Shown one piece after another: positions 1 to 6,932 of a stretch of 7,027 nt of DNA. The notes below the pieces were generated by a model. It was not told the DNA's origin, did not search any database, and saw nothing but the letters and a program-made list of their open reading frames with translations. Position 1 is the stretch's first letter. Each line of letters opens with the position of its first letter. Position numbers and translations under genes: made by a program. Source of the stretch: an uncultured Phascolarctobacterium sp. (GTDB lineage: Bacteria; Bacillota; Negativicutes; Acidaminococcales; Acidaminococcaceae); NCBI GenBank assembly GCA_900552005.1, contig URXU01000021.1:1-7027 (forward strand). The letters run 5' to 3'.

Positions 1-2156
1 GCGCCGGCAAAAGCAATCTTAACCTCCTGACCGTCATCGGTATTTTTCACACTCACTACCGTACCCGTGCCCCATTTACTGTGGGCCACCTTATCTCCGG
101 CAGCAAAGGTATTGGCGCTGCTGTTTTCCTGAGGAATAAAACTGCTCTTAGGCTGCAAAAACCAGTTGGCCGTACTGCGGGTACTTACAGTCCTTTCTTC
201 TTTGACCTCAACGCGGCGCGGCGCTGGACGCTTATAAACGTGCAGCAGCCTGCGGGGCACCTCCTGCAGAAAACGTGATGCTGGATAAGCAACTGTGTGG
301 CCGTAAATCGTACGCATTCTGGCATTGCTCATAAAAAGATATCTTTCTGCACGCGTAATGCCTACATAACATAAACGGCGTTCTTCTTCAATTTCATCCT
401 CATCCATCAAGGTGCGGGCATGAGGAAAAATGCCTTCTTCCATTCCTACCAGAAAAACTACCGGAAATTCCAGGCCTTTGGCCGAATGCAGGGTCATTAA
501 CGTCAAAGCGTCTTCCCCCAGTTCCGCATCATCAATATCGGATACCAAAGCCACATTGCCCAGGAAATTTTCCAGAGTATCTTCCTCGCCGCCTTTGGCA
601 AATTCTTCTGCTACGGAAAGAAGTTCCATCAGATTATCTATGCGGCTCTGATCCTGCACATTCTTGCTTAATTGCAGTTCTTCCAGATAGCCCGTCTTTT
701 GCATTACATCTTCAATGAGCTGCTTCACCGGCACTTCTTCAGCCTCACTCATCAATTCAAATAAGATTCCCGACAGTTCGTCCAGCTTGCCGGTAAAACG
801 GCTGTTCAGTCCCGGTACCGCAGAAGCATTGGACAATACCTCAAATAAGCGCATATCGTTTTCTGCCGCATAGGCCTGCAGTCTTCCTAAAGTTGCATCA
901 CCGATGCCGCGGCGCGGTACATTAATAATCCTTAGCAGGCTCAATGAATCGTTCGGATTGAAAATAACCCGCAGATATGCCAGAATATCCTTAATTTCCT
1001 TGCGCTCATAGAATTTTGTACCGCCCACCATATTATAGCTGATACCGCTTTTAATCAGCATTTCTTCAAAAACACGGGACTGAGTGTTGGTGCGGTATAA
1101 AACAGCCATCTCACCCAGCCGCAGATTTTCTTCCCTCTGCAGCCGCTGCAGCTGTTCAATCACAAAGCGAGCTTCATCGCGCTCGTCCATCGCCTGAAAG
1201 TATGTTATTTCCCGGCCGGTGCCGTTATCCGTCCACAAATTTTTCGGCTTGCGGCCCGTATTATTTTCAATCACCGCATTGGCCGCATCCAGGATAACCT
1301 GCGTGCTGCGGTAGTTCTGTTCCAGCTTAATCAGTTTGGCATCGGGATAATCCTTCTCAAAATCCATGATATTCTGAATATCCGCACCGCGCCAGCCGTA
1401 AATACTCTGATCAGCATCTCCCACAACGCAGATATTGCGATATTTACCGGCCAGCAGCTTCGTCAGCAGATACTGCACATGGTTGGTATCCTGATATTCG
1501 TCCACCATGACATACAAAAATTTATCCTGGTATTTTTCTCTGACTTCAGCATTTTCCTGCAATAAACGTACTGTTACCAACAGCAAATCATCAAAATCCA
1601 AGGCATTATTTTGCTGTAATTTTGCTTCGTAGCGTTCATAAATCTGTGCAACTTTCTGATCGTAAAAATCCTGCGCAGCCTTGGCATAGTCAATAGGTGA
1701 CAGCAGCTGGTTTTTAGCATTACTGATGCGTGCGCAAATGCCGGAAGGCTGAAAACGTTTTTCATCCAGATCCATTTCTTTCAGCACCTGCTTAACCACG
1801 TTTTGCGCATCTGAAGTGTCATAGATGGCAAAATTACCGGCATAACCGGGAAGCTTGTCAATATCACGGCGCAGCAGGCGCGCACAAAAAGCATGAAAGG
1901 TAAACAGCCAGACATCTTTGGCTGCCTCACCGGCCATTTTATCTACACGCTCACGCATTTCCGCCGCTGCCTTGTTAGTAAAGGTAATGGCCAAAATCCG
2001 ATACGGCGCCACACCCTGCTGTAATAAATGGGCAATGCGGCAGGTCAGAACCTTGGTCTTGCCGCTGCCGGCTCCTGCCAGAATCAGCATGGGGCCATCC
2101 GTCATGTTTACGGCCATGGCCTGCTGTTTATTTAAGCCTTCTAATGTATCACTCAT
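1..2156 (-). CDS. pcrA: ATP-dependent DNA helicase PcrA (UvrD/Rep family), C-terminus cut by window edge
   Basis: Superfamily 1 3'-to-5' DNA helicase acting in nucleotide excision repair, replication restart and clearing of RecA or RNA polymerase from DNA. The reading frame is open from the ATG to the left edge, giving 718 codons; PcrA proteins are usually about 730-750 residues, so only some 20-30 residues are missing. Motifs seen: Q motif LNKQQ (8-12), Walker A AGAGSGKT (27-34), TFTNKAA after it, Walker B VDEYQDTN (218-225), motif III GDADQSIYGWRG (246-257), QNYRST (motif IV region), TLHSAKGLEF (555-564) and VGITRAE (598-604). The tail FAAGDKVAHSKWGTGTVV matches the C-terminal Tudor-like region of PcrA that binds RNA polymerase. 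The start is fixed by GGAGG (2164-2168) seven bases upstream of the ATG. I read it through without a frameshift. It is divergent from the PP-loop ATPase gene, so the two need not be functionally linked. The family is certain; the choice of PcrA over UvrD rests on the C-terminus and the apparent Firmicutes context. Confidence 0.96.
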   Translation of the reverse strand, partial: MSDTLEGLNKQQAMAVNMTDGPMLILAGAGSGKTKVLTCRIAHLLQQGVAPYRILAITFTNKAAAEMRERVDKMAGEAAKDVWLFTFHAFCARLLRRDIDKLPGYAGNFAIYDTSDAQNVVKQVLKEMDLDEKRFQPSGICARISNAKNQLLSPIDYAKAAQDFYDQKVAQIYERYEAKLQQNNALDFDDLLLVTVRLLQENAEVREKYQDKFLYVMVDEYQDTNHVQYLLTKLLAGKYRNICVVGDADQSIYGWRGADIQNIMDFEKDYPDAKLIKLEQNYRSTQVILDAANAVIENNTGRKPKNLWTDNGTGREITYFQAMDERDEARFVIEQLQRLQREENLRLGEMAVLYRTNTQSRVFEEMLIKSGISYNMVGGTKFYERKEIKDILAYLRVIFNPNDSLSLLRIINVPRRGIGDATLGRLQAYAAENDMRLFEVLSNASAVPGLNSRFTGKLDELSGILFELMSEAEEVPVKQLIEDVMQKTGYLEELQLSKNVQDQSRIDNLMELLSVAEEFAKGGEEDTLENFLGNVALVSDIDDAELGEDALTLMTLHSAKGLEFPVVFLVGMEEGIFPHARTLMDEDEIEEERRLCYVGITRAERYLFMSNARMRTIYGHTVAYPASRFLQEVPRRLLHVYKRPAPRRVEVKEERTVSTRSTANWFLQPKSSFIPQENSSANTFAAGDKVAHSKWGTGTVVSVKNTDDGQEVKIAFAG

Positions 2157-2197
2157 TTGCAAACCTCCATAGTCACTGCCAAAATACATCTCATTCC

Positions 2198-2209
2198 AAT
2201 CAGCTGATT
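2198..2209. promoter_or_regulatory. 12-bp perfect palindrome in the pcrA leader, possible operator
   Basis: AATCAGCTGATT equals its own reverse complement. It lies just downstream of the predicted pcrA transcription start, where a bound repressor could block initiation or early elongation. It does not resemble the Firmicutes LexA box (CGAAC-n4-GTTCG type). A palindrome of this length can arise by chance, so an operator role is only an inference. Confidence 0.25.
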
Positions 2210-2221
2210 ATTTATCTAAAT

Positions 2222-2230
2222 ATTATACCA
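2222..2230 (-). promoter_or_regulatory. Extended -10 promoter for pcrA
   Basis: Read on the minus strand, TGG is followed directly by TATAAT, giving a perfect TGn-TATAAT extended -10 element. No good -35 hexamer is found 16-18 bases upstream, which is tolerable for an extended -10 promoter. Transcription would start near 2215, leaving an untranslated leader of about 60 bases before the pcrA ATG. The assignment is by motif match only. Confidence 0.6.
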
Positions 2231-2282
2231 CAATCGCGCTTCCTTCACCTCTGCCGGAAAACTTTTCTGCCGCTGCCCTTCA

Positions 2283-2291
2283 TGCTATAAT
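2283..2291 (+). promoter_or_regulatory. Extended -10 promoter for the TtcA-like gene
   Basis: TGC is followed by a consensus TATAAT (2286-2291). The stretch 17 bases upstream is T-rich (TTTTCT) and only loosely resembles a -35 hexamer. The predicted start near 2298 would leave a leader of about 25 bases carrying the GAGG ribosome binding site (2313-2316), six bases before the ATG. Together with the opposing pcrA promoter it forms a back-to-back divergent promoter pair. Confidence 0.6.
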
Positions 2292-2322
2292 TAAAACAAA
2301 TTCAGCTTAAACGAGGTAAATT

Positions 2323-3141
2323 ATGACAGAGAAAGCTGCGATAAATAAAAACATTTCCCGCCGTCCTTTCGTTCCGGCCGATGACTTAAGCAAGCTCTGG
2401 CGGGCAATTATTGAATTTGACATGATCTCTCCCGGCGATAAAATTCTTATCGGCCTCAGCGGCGGCAAAGACAGCATGTTTCTTACTGCTGCCTTAGCCG
2501 AAATTAAGAAATATTCGCCTATTCCCTTTGATTTAGCCTGCTACACGGTAAACGCCATGTTTGCGCCCGACTTTCCCAGACAAAAGCTGGCAGATTTCTG
2601 CAGCGGCTATGGTCTTGAGCATTACACAGATGACGTAGACGTCATGCAGGCCTGGCAGCATAAAGGCAGCAGCCCCTGCTTTACCTGCGCTTATTTTCGC
2701 AGAGCGGCCACTAACCGCCGCGCTCGGGAACTTGGCTTCAACAAAGTTGCTCTGGCGCATCATCATGATGATGCCGTAGAAACTTTCTTTATGAATCTGG
2801 TAACATCCGGACAGCTGCGCACCTTTTTGCCGGTTACGCCTCTCAGCCGTACCGGAATCACCGTCCTGCGCCCCTTACTTTACTACCGGGAAACAGAAAT
2901 ACGGCAGCTGGTACACAAACTGCAGCTGCAGCCGTTAAAAAACCCCTGTCCATATGACGGTCACACTACCAGACAGGATATTAAAGAACACCTGATAGAA
3001 CTTGACAGCCGCTATCCAGAAATCTATGACCATCTTGCCGCCGCCATGCGCGGAGGCGGACAGCAGGAACTATGGCCCGGTAAATTATCCCAAAAGGAGC
3101 TGGCAGCCAAATTCAGAGCATTTTGGCAGAAGAAAATATAA
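2323..3141 (+). CDS. TtcA-like tRNA 2-thiocytidine synthetase / PP-loop ATPase
   Basis: A 272-residue cytosolic protein of the adenine nucleotide alpha-hydrolase (PP-loop) superfamily. The ATP pyrophosphatase loop SGGKDS is at 46-51. A CxxC pair (C119, C122, in PCFTC followed by an Arg pair) and a third cysteine C209 in NPCP occupy the places of the three iron-sulfur ligands of TtcA, and LAHHHDDAVETFF (144-156) corresponds to the GHHRDD segment. TtcA uses ATP and an iron-sulfur cluster to thiolate cytidine 32 of certain tRNAs. This protein is shorter than the roughly 310-residue E. coli enzyme, as seen in compact Firmicutes homologues, and the NPCPYDG sequence differs from the usual third-cysteine motif, so the exact substrate is less certain than the family. 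The start is supported by GAGG six bases upstream of the ATG. It is a single-gene transcript with its own extended -10 promoter and a strong terminator 25 bases after the stop codon. Confidence 0.85.
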   Translation: MTEKAAINKNISRRPFVPADDLSKLWRAIIEFDMISPGDKILIGLSGGKDSMFLTAALAEIKKYSPIPFDLACYTVNAMFAPDFPRQKLADFCSGYGLEHYTDDVDVMQAWQHKGSSPCFTCAYFRRAATNRRARELGFNKVALAHHHDDAVETFFMNLVTSGQLRTFLPVTPLSRTGITVLRPLLYYRETEIRQLVHKLQLQPLKNPCPYDGHTTRQDIKEHLIELDSRYPEIYDHLAAAMRGGGQQELWPGKLSQKELAAKFRAFWQKKI

Positions 3142-3165
3142 TTTCAGCATAAACCTTTAAGATGC

Positions 3166-3201
3166 AAAAAACCGTTAGTTTTATCAAACTAACGGTTTTT
3201 T
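3166..3201. terminator. Bidirectional rho-independent terminator
   Basis: A perfect 16-bp inverted repeat surrounds a 4-base loop (3182-3185). The core is CCGTTAGTTT, and an A-run on the left matches a T-run on the right, so transcripts from either strand end in a U-tract after the stem. It sits between two convergent genes, 24 bases after the PP-loop ATPase stop codon and 4 bases past the stop codon of the thioesterase gene. It therefore closes both the plus-strand gene and the minus-strand malonate-associated genes. Confidence 0.93.
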
Positions 3202-3205
3202 TATT

Positions 3206-3631
3206 TTACCACTGTTCAGGAATTTCGCTAATCACTCCTGCTACAAACATAATATTGGAAATATTGCAAATGATGTTTCCTTCTTCATCCTTGATAGATG
3301 AAACAATATTAATGGTCGATTTGCCTTTATGAATAATTTTACTGGTTGCTACAAGGCGCCCAAAGCCTTTTACATTGCTGATATAATCAATATTCATATT
3401 AAGTGTTTGAGCCATTTTCCCAACCGAAGCACACGTAATACCAGTCAAAGAATCCGCCAAGGCCGCCAAGGCGCCTCCATGGACACCCAGCCAATGATTA
3501 GTATGAATATCGAAGTCTATGGGCATGATTAAAGTTGCTCCGCCGCAATGTACCTCTTTAATTTCAATTTTTAAAACCTTCATAAAGGCATTTCCATTCC
3601 ACATATTTTTTATAATTTCTTCTGCTCCCAA
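3206..3631 (-). CDS. PaaI-like hotdog-fold acyl-CoA thioesterase
   Basis: A 141-residue single-domain hotdog protein of the PaaI thioesterase type. The signature HGGALAALADS (51-61) is clear, with D60 in the position of the catalytic acidic residue of PaaI and H51-G-G forming the usual start of the central helix. Family members hydrolyse acyl-CoA thioesters in the cytosol, typically as tetramers; the acyl group cannot be read from the sequence. The start is TTG (3629-3631), preceded by GGGAG about nine bases upstream; the next in-frame ATG (residue 10) has no comparable ribosome binding site. It begins 21 bases after the permease stop codon and ends just before the shared terminator, so it is very probably co-transcribed with the permease. 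Placement at the end of a malonate-use locus raises the possibility of a role on malonyl- or acetyl-CoA, but that is inference. No signal peptide or membrane segment is seen. Confidence 0.88.
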   Translation of the reverse strand: MGAEEIIKNMWNGNAFMKVLKIEIKEVHCGGATLIMPIDFDIHTNHWLGVHGGALAALADSLTGITCASVGKMAQTLNMNIDYISNVKGFGRLVATSKIIHKGKSTINIVSSIKDEEGNIICNISNIMFVAGVISEIPEQW

Positions 3632-3652
3632 TGTTCTCAGCTCCCTTATATT

Positions 3653-4606
3653 TTAAAAATAAACATTTACTACCGTCATATATATTGGAATAACCAACAA
3701 ACCGCATAATATGGTTATAAAGCTCAACGCAGCCGCATATTGACTGTCAGCTCCATACTGTTTGGCCACAATCGCCATTTGCGTCATGGCCGGCATAGCC
3801 GCCTGCATGGTAAATACTTTAACAGACATATCTGATACCGTAATAAATGGCACCAACAGCAATACACTAATAGGACATACTACAAAGCGGCCAAATAACC
3901 CACCGATTATATCTCGTTCAAAATTGAAACTGCGCAATGAAATGCGGCTGATTTCTATGCCTATAAAAATCAAAGACAGCGGTGTGGTCAGATTACCAAC
4001 ATACTGCAAACTGTTAAATAAAAAATGCGGCAGCTTAATATTCAGCACTATTAAGATAATAGCGGCAAAAAAGCCTAATAACGGCGGTGATAATAATTTT
4101 TTCAAGATGGTCGGAGACAAAATGCCATGATGGCTGCCTACTGTATCTGCTACTATATTATGAACACCTAAAGTCCAGAAAAAAATTGTATTAACAATAT
4201 AATATAACATTACCGATGGTATACTCTGATCTCCAAATAACGCTAAATTGACCGGCAGGCCAATAAACATTGTGTTGGCAATAAAGTAATTTGTACAAAA
4301 AATACCACGCCTTCCTCTCTTGACCTTAAAAGCATTCACCATTATTTTGCCTATAATTAAGGCCAGCAGCATTGAAGCAACCGGCAACAGCATATCCGGG
4401 GCCATGGCTAATAATTTATCTGCCGTAAAATTCTTGGTTAGACTTGTAACCATATATAACGGCAAAGAAATCGTTGTTACTAATTTAGCAATCAAGGCGC
4501 TGCTTCTTTCATCAAACCAGCCCTTCTTGCTTAGAATATAACCTATCGCGACAATAAATATAATAGTAAAAATACCTTCTAAAGCCTGTATTATAAAATT
4601 TAACAT
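3653..4606 (-). CDS. AEC-family permease (auxin efflux carrier family, MdcF-like)
   Basis: A 317-residue very hydrophobic protein with about ten membrane-spanning segments in two halves separated by a polar stretch near residues 150-170. Family marks are FIGLPVNLALFGD in the first half, and MQAAMPAMTQMAIVAKQYGAD followed by a final hydrophobic helix in the second; both are typical of the membrane transport protein family PF03547. Members move carboxylates and related solutes across the inner membrane; MdcF of malonate decarboxylase operons and several malate permeases belong here. The start is supported by AAGGA about nine bases before the ATG. It follows mdcB by 138 bases, with a long hairpin in the gap, and precedes the thioesterase gene by 21 bases. 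Given its neighbours, malonate or another dicarboxylate is the best substrate guess. A sequence-based substrate call within this family is unreliable, so no gene symbol is given. Confidence 0.88.
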   Translation of the reverse strand: MLNFIIQALEGIFTIIFIVAIGYILSKKGWFDERSSALIAKLVTTISLPLYMVTSLTKNFTADKLLAMAPDMLLPVASMLLALIIGKIMVNAFKVKRGRRGIFCTNYFIANTMFIGLPVNLALFGDQSIPSVMLYYIVNTIFFWTLGVHNIVADTVGSHHGILSPTILKKLLSPPLLGFFAAIILIVLNIKLPHFLFNSLQYVGNLTTPLSLIFIGIEISRISLRSFNFERDIIGGLFGRFVVCPISVLLLVPFITVSDMSVKVFTMQAAMPAMTQMAIVAKQYGADSQYAAALSFITILCGLLVIPIYMTVVNVYF

Positions 4607-4626
4607 TTTTCCACATCCTTTTTAAT

Positions 4627-4663
4627 GCACAACAAGGCCCGGCTAAGCCGGACCTTGCTGTGC
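4627..4663 (-). other. Intercistronic RNA hairpin between mdcB and the permease gene
   Basis: A 17-bp stem with a 3-base loop (4644-4646). On the plus strand it has two A/C mismatches (4632/4658 and 4638/4652), which become G-U wobbles in the minus-strand transcript, so the structure is fully paired only in the RNA of the flanking genes. In that direction it is followed by AUUAAAAAGG, not by a U-tract, so it does not look like a standard rho-independent terminator. It ends about 20 bases before the permease ATG, next to its ribosome binding site. It may be an mRNA processing or stability element, or a partial attenuator that lowers permease expression relative to the upstream genes. Confidence 0.6.
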
Positions 4664-4744
4664 TTTGTTTGGAGGTTTTAGCATTACTATGCCACAGAAA
4701 GCATTTGTGTTTATGTCAAGGAACGCTGTTAGTACAAAATGTCC

Positions 4745-5719
4745 CTAAAATATACTAACAGGAAATTCCTTATTTTCTAATAAATATAAGCCAATGGTTA
4801 CCGATAACAAATCTGCGCTTCCTCCTGGACTGATACGCCGACTAAGAAAATATTCTTCTGTTTTCCTAATCTCACTTCGTCCAGCTTCAGTAAATACACT
4901 GCCAAGAGCAATAATTTTTCCGGCAGTCATTTTTACTTCTTCAGCAGTCTGTATATCTGTACGCCAAATAACATTACTATCCTGTACCACTGTCATCAAC
5001 GAAAATAATGTATGCAGCAATGCATCATTTAAATTTGCTTTTTTTTCAAAGGCTTCGTATAATGCCGGCATTCCCTGATTAACTACACTGGGAAAGCCCT
5101 GCTCTACTTCTCCCCTGATACCAGTAATACCATAGTCCTTATATAACATTTCACCAGCCGTAAGTTTTTTGGAATTCATATTTTTTAATTCCATTTCCAC
5201 TATTCCAGCAGTCATATTTTTAACTATCATGATGATATCTGCTTTAGCCAGCCCGTGATTGTAAGCATAACCGGCAGCTGCACTAATCAGACCACCCGCA
5301 AATAAAATTCCCCGTTGGGTATTAATTCCTTTAGTCGCTCTCAAAAGTTCCTGTTCCGCAATAATCCCATATGACCTTACCTTGACCATTAATTCCTTGG
5401 CGGAACCTTTATGGGTCATTCCGATATCCTGCAAATCAGTAAAGGCCTTGCATAAAACGGGAGAGCTCATGGCAAATGTAAGGATACTCATATCCTGATG
5501 TGAGCCATTTGATCTTCTTGTTACCAAACCTGGTTTGGGATGAGTACATACCTCAAGCAAGATAGCCTGCGACATATACTGACTCATTTTACATAAATCA
5601 GTATCATGTTGAGAAAGATGGTACTCAAAAACTTGTTTTAATTTACTTTTATTATCTTTGTCTACTCTATAACTCAAATAATTAGTCCAAGTCATAATAA
5701 GTACCAACTTTCTCATCAA
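4745..5719 (-). CDS. mdcB: Triphosphoribosyl-dephospho-CoA synthase (MdcB/CitG/MadG family)
   Basis: This enzyme joins dephospho-CoA and ATP, releasing adenine, to form 2'-(5''-triphosphoribosyl)-3'-dephospho-CoA, the precursor of the prosthetic group on the acyl carrier subunit of malonate decarboxylase or citrate lyase. The conserved blocks are all present in order: HPKPGLV (60-66), GSHQDMS (72-78), TKGINTQRG (129-137), YGITGIRGE (196-204), DSN followed by R253 (247-253), and SPGGSADLL (297-305). The neighbouring madL and madM point to malonate rather than citrate, so mdcB (madG in Malonomonas rubra) is preferred over citG. The start is uncertain. TTG at 5719 and ATG at 5716 are adjacent, and neither has a convincing ribosome binding site. 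The first 45 or so residues precede the usual family start near MSQYMSQAILLEV, so this may be a real polar N-terminal extension or a start set too far upstream. It begins 33-36 bases after the madM stop codon, within the same apparent operon. Confidence 0.93.
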   Translation of the reverse strand: MMRKLVLIMTWTNYLSYRVDKDNKSKLKQVFEYHLSQHDTDLCKMSQYMSQAILLEVCTHPKPGLVTRRSNGSHQDMSILTFAMSSPVLCKAFTDLQDIGMTHKGSAKELMVKVRSYGIIAEQELLRATKGINTQRGILFAGGLISAAAGYAYNHGLAKADIIMIVKNMTAGIVEMELKNMNSKKLTAGEMLYKDYGITGIRGEVEQGFPSVVNQGMPALYEAFEKKANLNDALLHTLFSLMTVVQDSNVIWRTDIQTAEEVKMTAGKIIALGSVFTEAGRSEIRKTEEYFLSRRISPGGSADLLSVTIGLYLLENKEFPVSIF

Positions 5720-5752
5720 ATTTTGAATGTGAAATCCACAAATACCGTGCTA

Positions 5753-6523
5753 TTACGCACCCATAATCGCCTTAGTAGCCAAATATAAAACGGACGGACA
5801 TAACAGGCAGCCGGTACCAGTATAGAAAGTAGCCGTCATTGCGCCATAAGGTACAAGTTTTGCATCTACTGCGGCAAGACCAGCTGCAACACCAGAAGAT
5901 GTGCCCATAAGGCCACCGTAAATCATGGCAGACTGAGGATTATTCAAACCAACGATATTTTTAACAAACGGAGTTAATAACATAACCGCAACAGATTTAA
6001 CTACGCCTGCAGCAATACTGATGGCAATAACTTCAGAAGATGCGCCTAATGCTGCGCCTGTAACAGGACCAACTACAAATGTACAAACGCCTGCACCTAC
6101 AGTAACCATGGAAATTACGTCCGGATAACCCATAAAGTAAGCCATTACGCAGCCGACAATGAAGGAACTTAATACGCCCATCAAAAGTGCAACTACGCCT
6201 ACCAAACCGCACTTTTTGATTTCACGCAAGTCAGCGCCAAAGGCGGTAGAAACAATCGCAAAGTCACGGAACATACCGCCGCCCATCATGCCTACACCGG
6301 CAAACATGGGGATACTTGCCAGGCCCTTGCTGCCGCCAGTAGTTATGCCGCCAATATACGCAAGTACCAGACCTGCAAAAATCGCGATTGCAGAACCATG
6401 GATCTTACCTTTAGTTAAGCCAGAAATTTTATAAGTAATTAAAGTAATAACACCGATTAATAAAAATGCAAATACAAGACCATTACTTTGGCAAACCTTA
6501 GTAAACATTGTTGCAATATCCAT
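5753..6523 (-). CDS. madM: Malonate transporter subunit MadM
   Basis: A 256-residue integral membrane protein, the larger half of the two-component MadL/MadM malonate carrier (PF03818), described in Malonomonas rubra as a sodium-coupled malonate importer. Length and composition fit the family: a hydrophobic N-terminal helix, then HGSAIAIFAGLVLAYIGG, TGGSKGLASIPMFAGVGMMG, RDFAIVSTAFGA, VGPVTGAALGASSEV, and the C-terminal VPYGAMTATFYTGTGCLLCP. Glycine-rich helices recur along the chain. It starts one base after the madL stop codon, and its GAGGTG ribosome binding site lies inside the last codons of madL, so translation of the two subunits is probably coupled to give matched amounts. It is followed by mdcB. 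Confidence 0.95.
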   Translation of the reverse strand: MDIATMFTKVCQSNGLVFAFLLIGVITLITYKISGLTKGKIHGSAIAIFAGLVLAYIGGITTGGSKGLASIPMFAGVGMMGGGMFRDFAIVSTAFGADLREIKKCGLVGVVALLMGVLSSFIVGCVMAYFMGYPDVISMVTVGAGVCTFVVGPVTGAALGASSEVIAISIAAGVVKSVAVMLLTPFVKNIVGLNNPQSAMIYGGLMGTSSGVAAGLAAVDAKLVPYGAMTATFYTGTGCLLCPSVLYLATKAIMGA

Positions 6524-6524
6524 C

Positions 6525-6899
6525 TTATTTCACCTCACTATCCTTATTACCGAAAACTTTGGATAAAACAGGAATAAGTGCAAATGCTACGGCTACACCG
6601 ACCAAACCTGATCCGATAGCAAGAGGACCGCCTTTCAGCGCAGCAACAACATTTTGAATGGAACTCATAGCCACTACAATAGGAATGTACATGGCACTCC
6701 AAAAAGCTATACCACTTTGAGCTTTTGAATCTAACCAGCCTTCATCAATACCCTTATTGGTCAACAGGATCAAAAAGAGCATTGCAAAACCAACGCCGCC
6801 GACATTGGCTTTAACTCCTACAATAGCACCAAAAAGATCACCCAAAAACATACCTGCAATATAGCAAGCAGCTAATAAAGCAACACCATAAATAGCCAT
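6525..6899 (-). CDS. madL: Malonate transporter subunit MadL
   Basis: A 124-residue membrane protein, the small partner of MadM (PF03817). It has about four hydrophobic segments (roughly 1-28, 33-48, 62-85 and 89-115) and ends in a short charged tail. Strongly family-like stretches are the N-terminal MAIYGVALLAACYIAG, GVKANVGGVGFAML (28-41), and FWSAMYIPIVVAMSSIQNVV followed by AALKGGPLA. With MadM it should import malonate in symport with cation. The start is supported by AAGGTGG (6906-6912 region) about seven bases before the ATG. It follows the biotin carrier gene by 86 bases, with a hairpin in the gap, and is tightly joined to madM. Confidence 0.95.
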   Translation of the reverse strand: MAIYGVALLAACYIAGMFLGDLFGAIVGVKANVGGVGFAMLFLILLTNKGIDEGWLDSKAQSGIAFWSAMYIPIVVAMSSIQNVVAALKGGPLAIGSGLVGVAVAFALIPVLSKVFGNKDSEVK

Positions 6900-6932
6900 A
6901 TTTACACCACCTTAAGTACAATTTTCTATTAT

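Noticed and set aside
81..2172. Several short open frames on both strands inside pcrA (for example 81-278, 430-651, 1574-1765, 1918-2172)
   Set aside because: They overlap the unbroken pcrA frame with its full set of helicase motifs and are shadows of it.
4627..4663. Rho-independent terminator for the mad operon
   Set aside because: The minus-strand RNA has no U-tract after the stem. The plus-strand reading has a partial UUUGUUU but two mismatches and no upstream plus-strand gene to end.
4681..4697. Sigma-54-like -24/-12 promoter (TGGCAT then TGC) on the minus strand upstream of the permease gene
   Set aside because: The GG and GC dinucleotides are separated by nine bases rather than the ten that sigma-54 promoters require, and no activator gene is in view.
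4714..4719. Consensus TTGACA -35 hexamer on the minus strand in the mdcB-permease gap
   Set aside because: No acceptable -10 hexamer lies 16-18 bases downstream (the sequence there is TGTGGC), so it cannot be called a promoter.
4689..4748. 19-codon plus-strand reading frame with GGAGG upstream (4671-4675)
   Set aside because: The spacing of 13 bases is too long, the peptide has no recognisable features, and it runs against the operon and overlaps the end of mdcB. It is probably chance.
5726..5744. Small inverted repeat TGTG-n5-CACA between madM and mdcB
   Set aside because: A four-base stem is expected often by chance and would be too weak to act alone.
3329..6434. Plus-strand frames opposite the permease, thioesterase, mdcB and madM genes
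   Set aside because: Each lies inside a well-supported minus-strand gene, and none shows a family motif.
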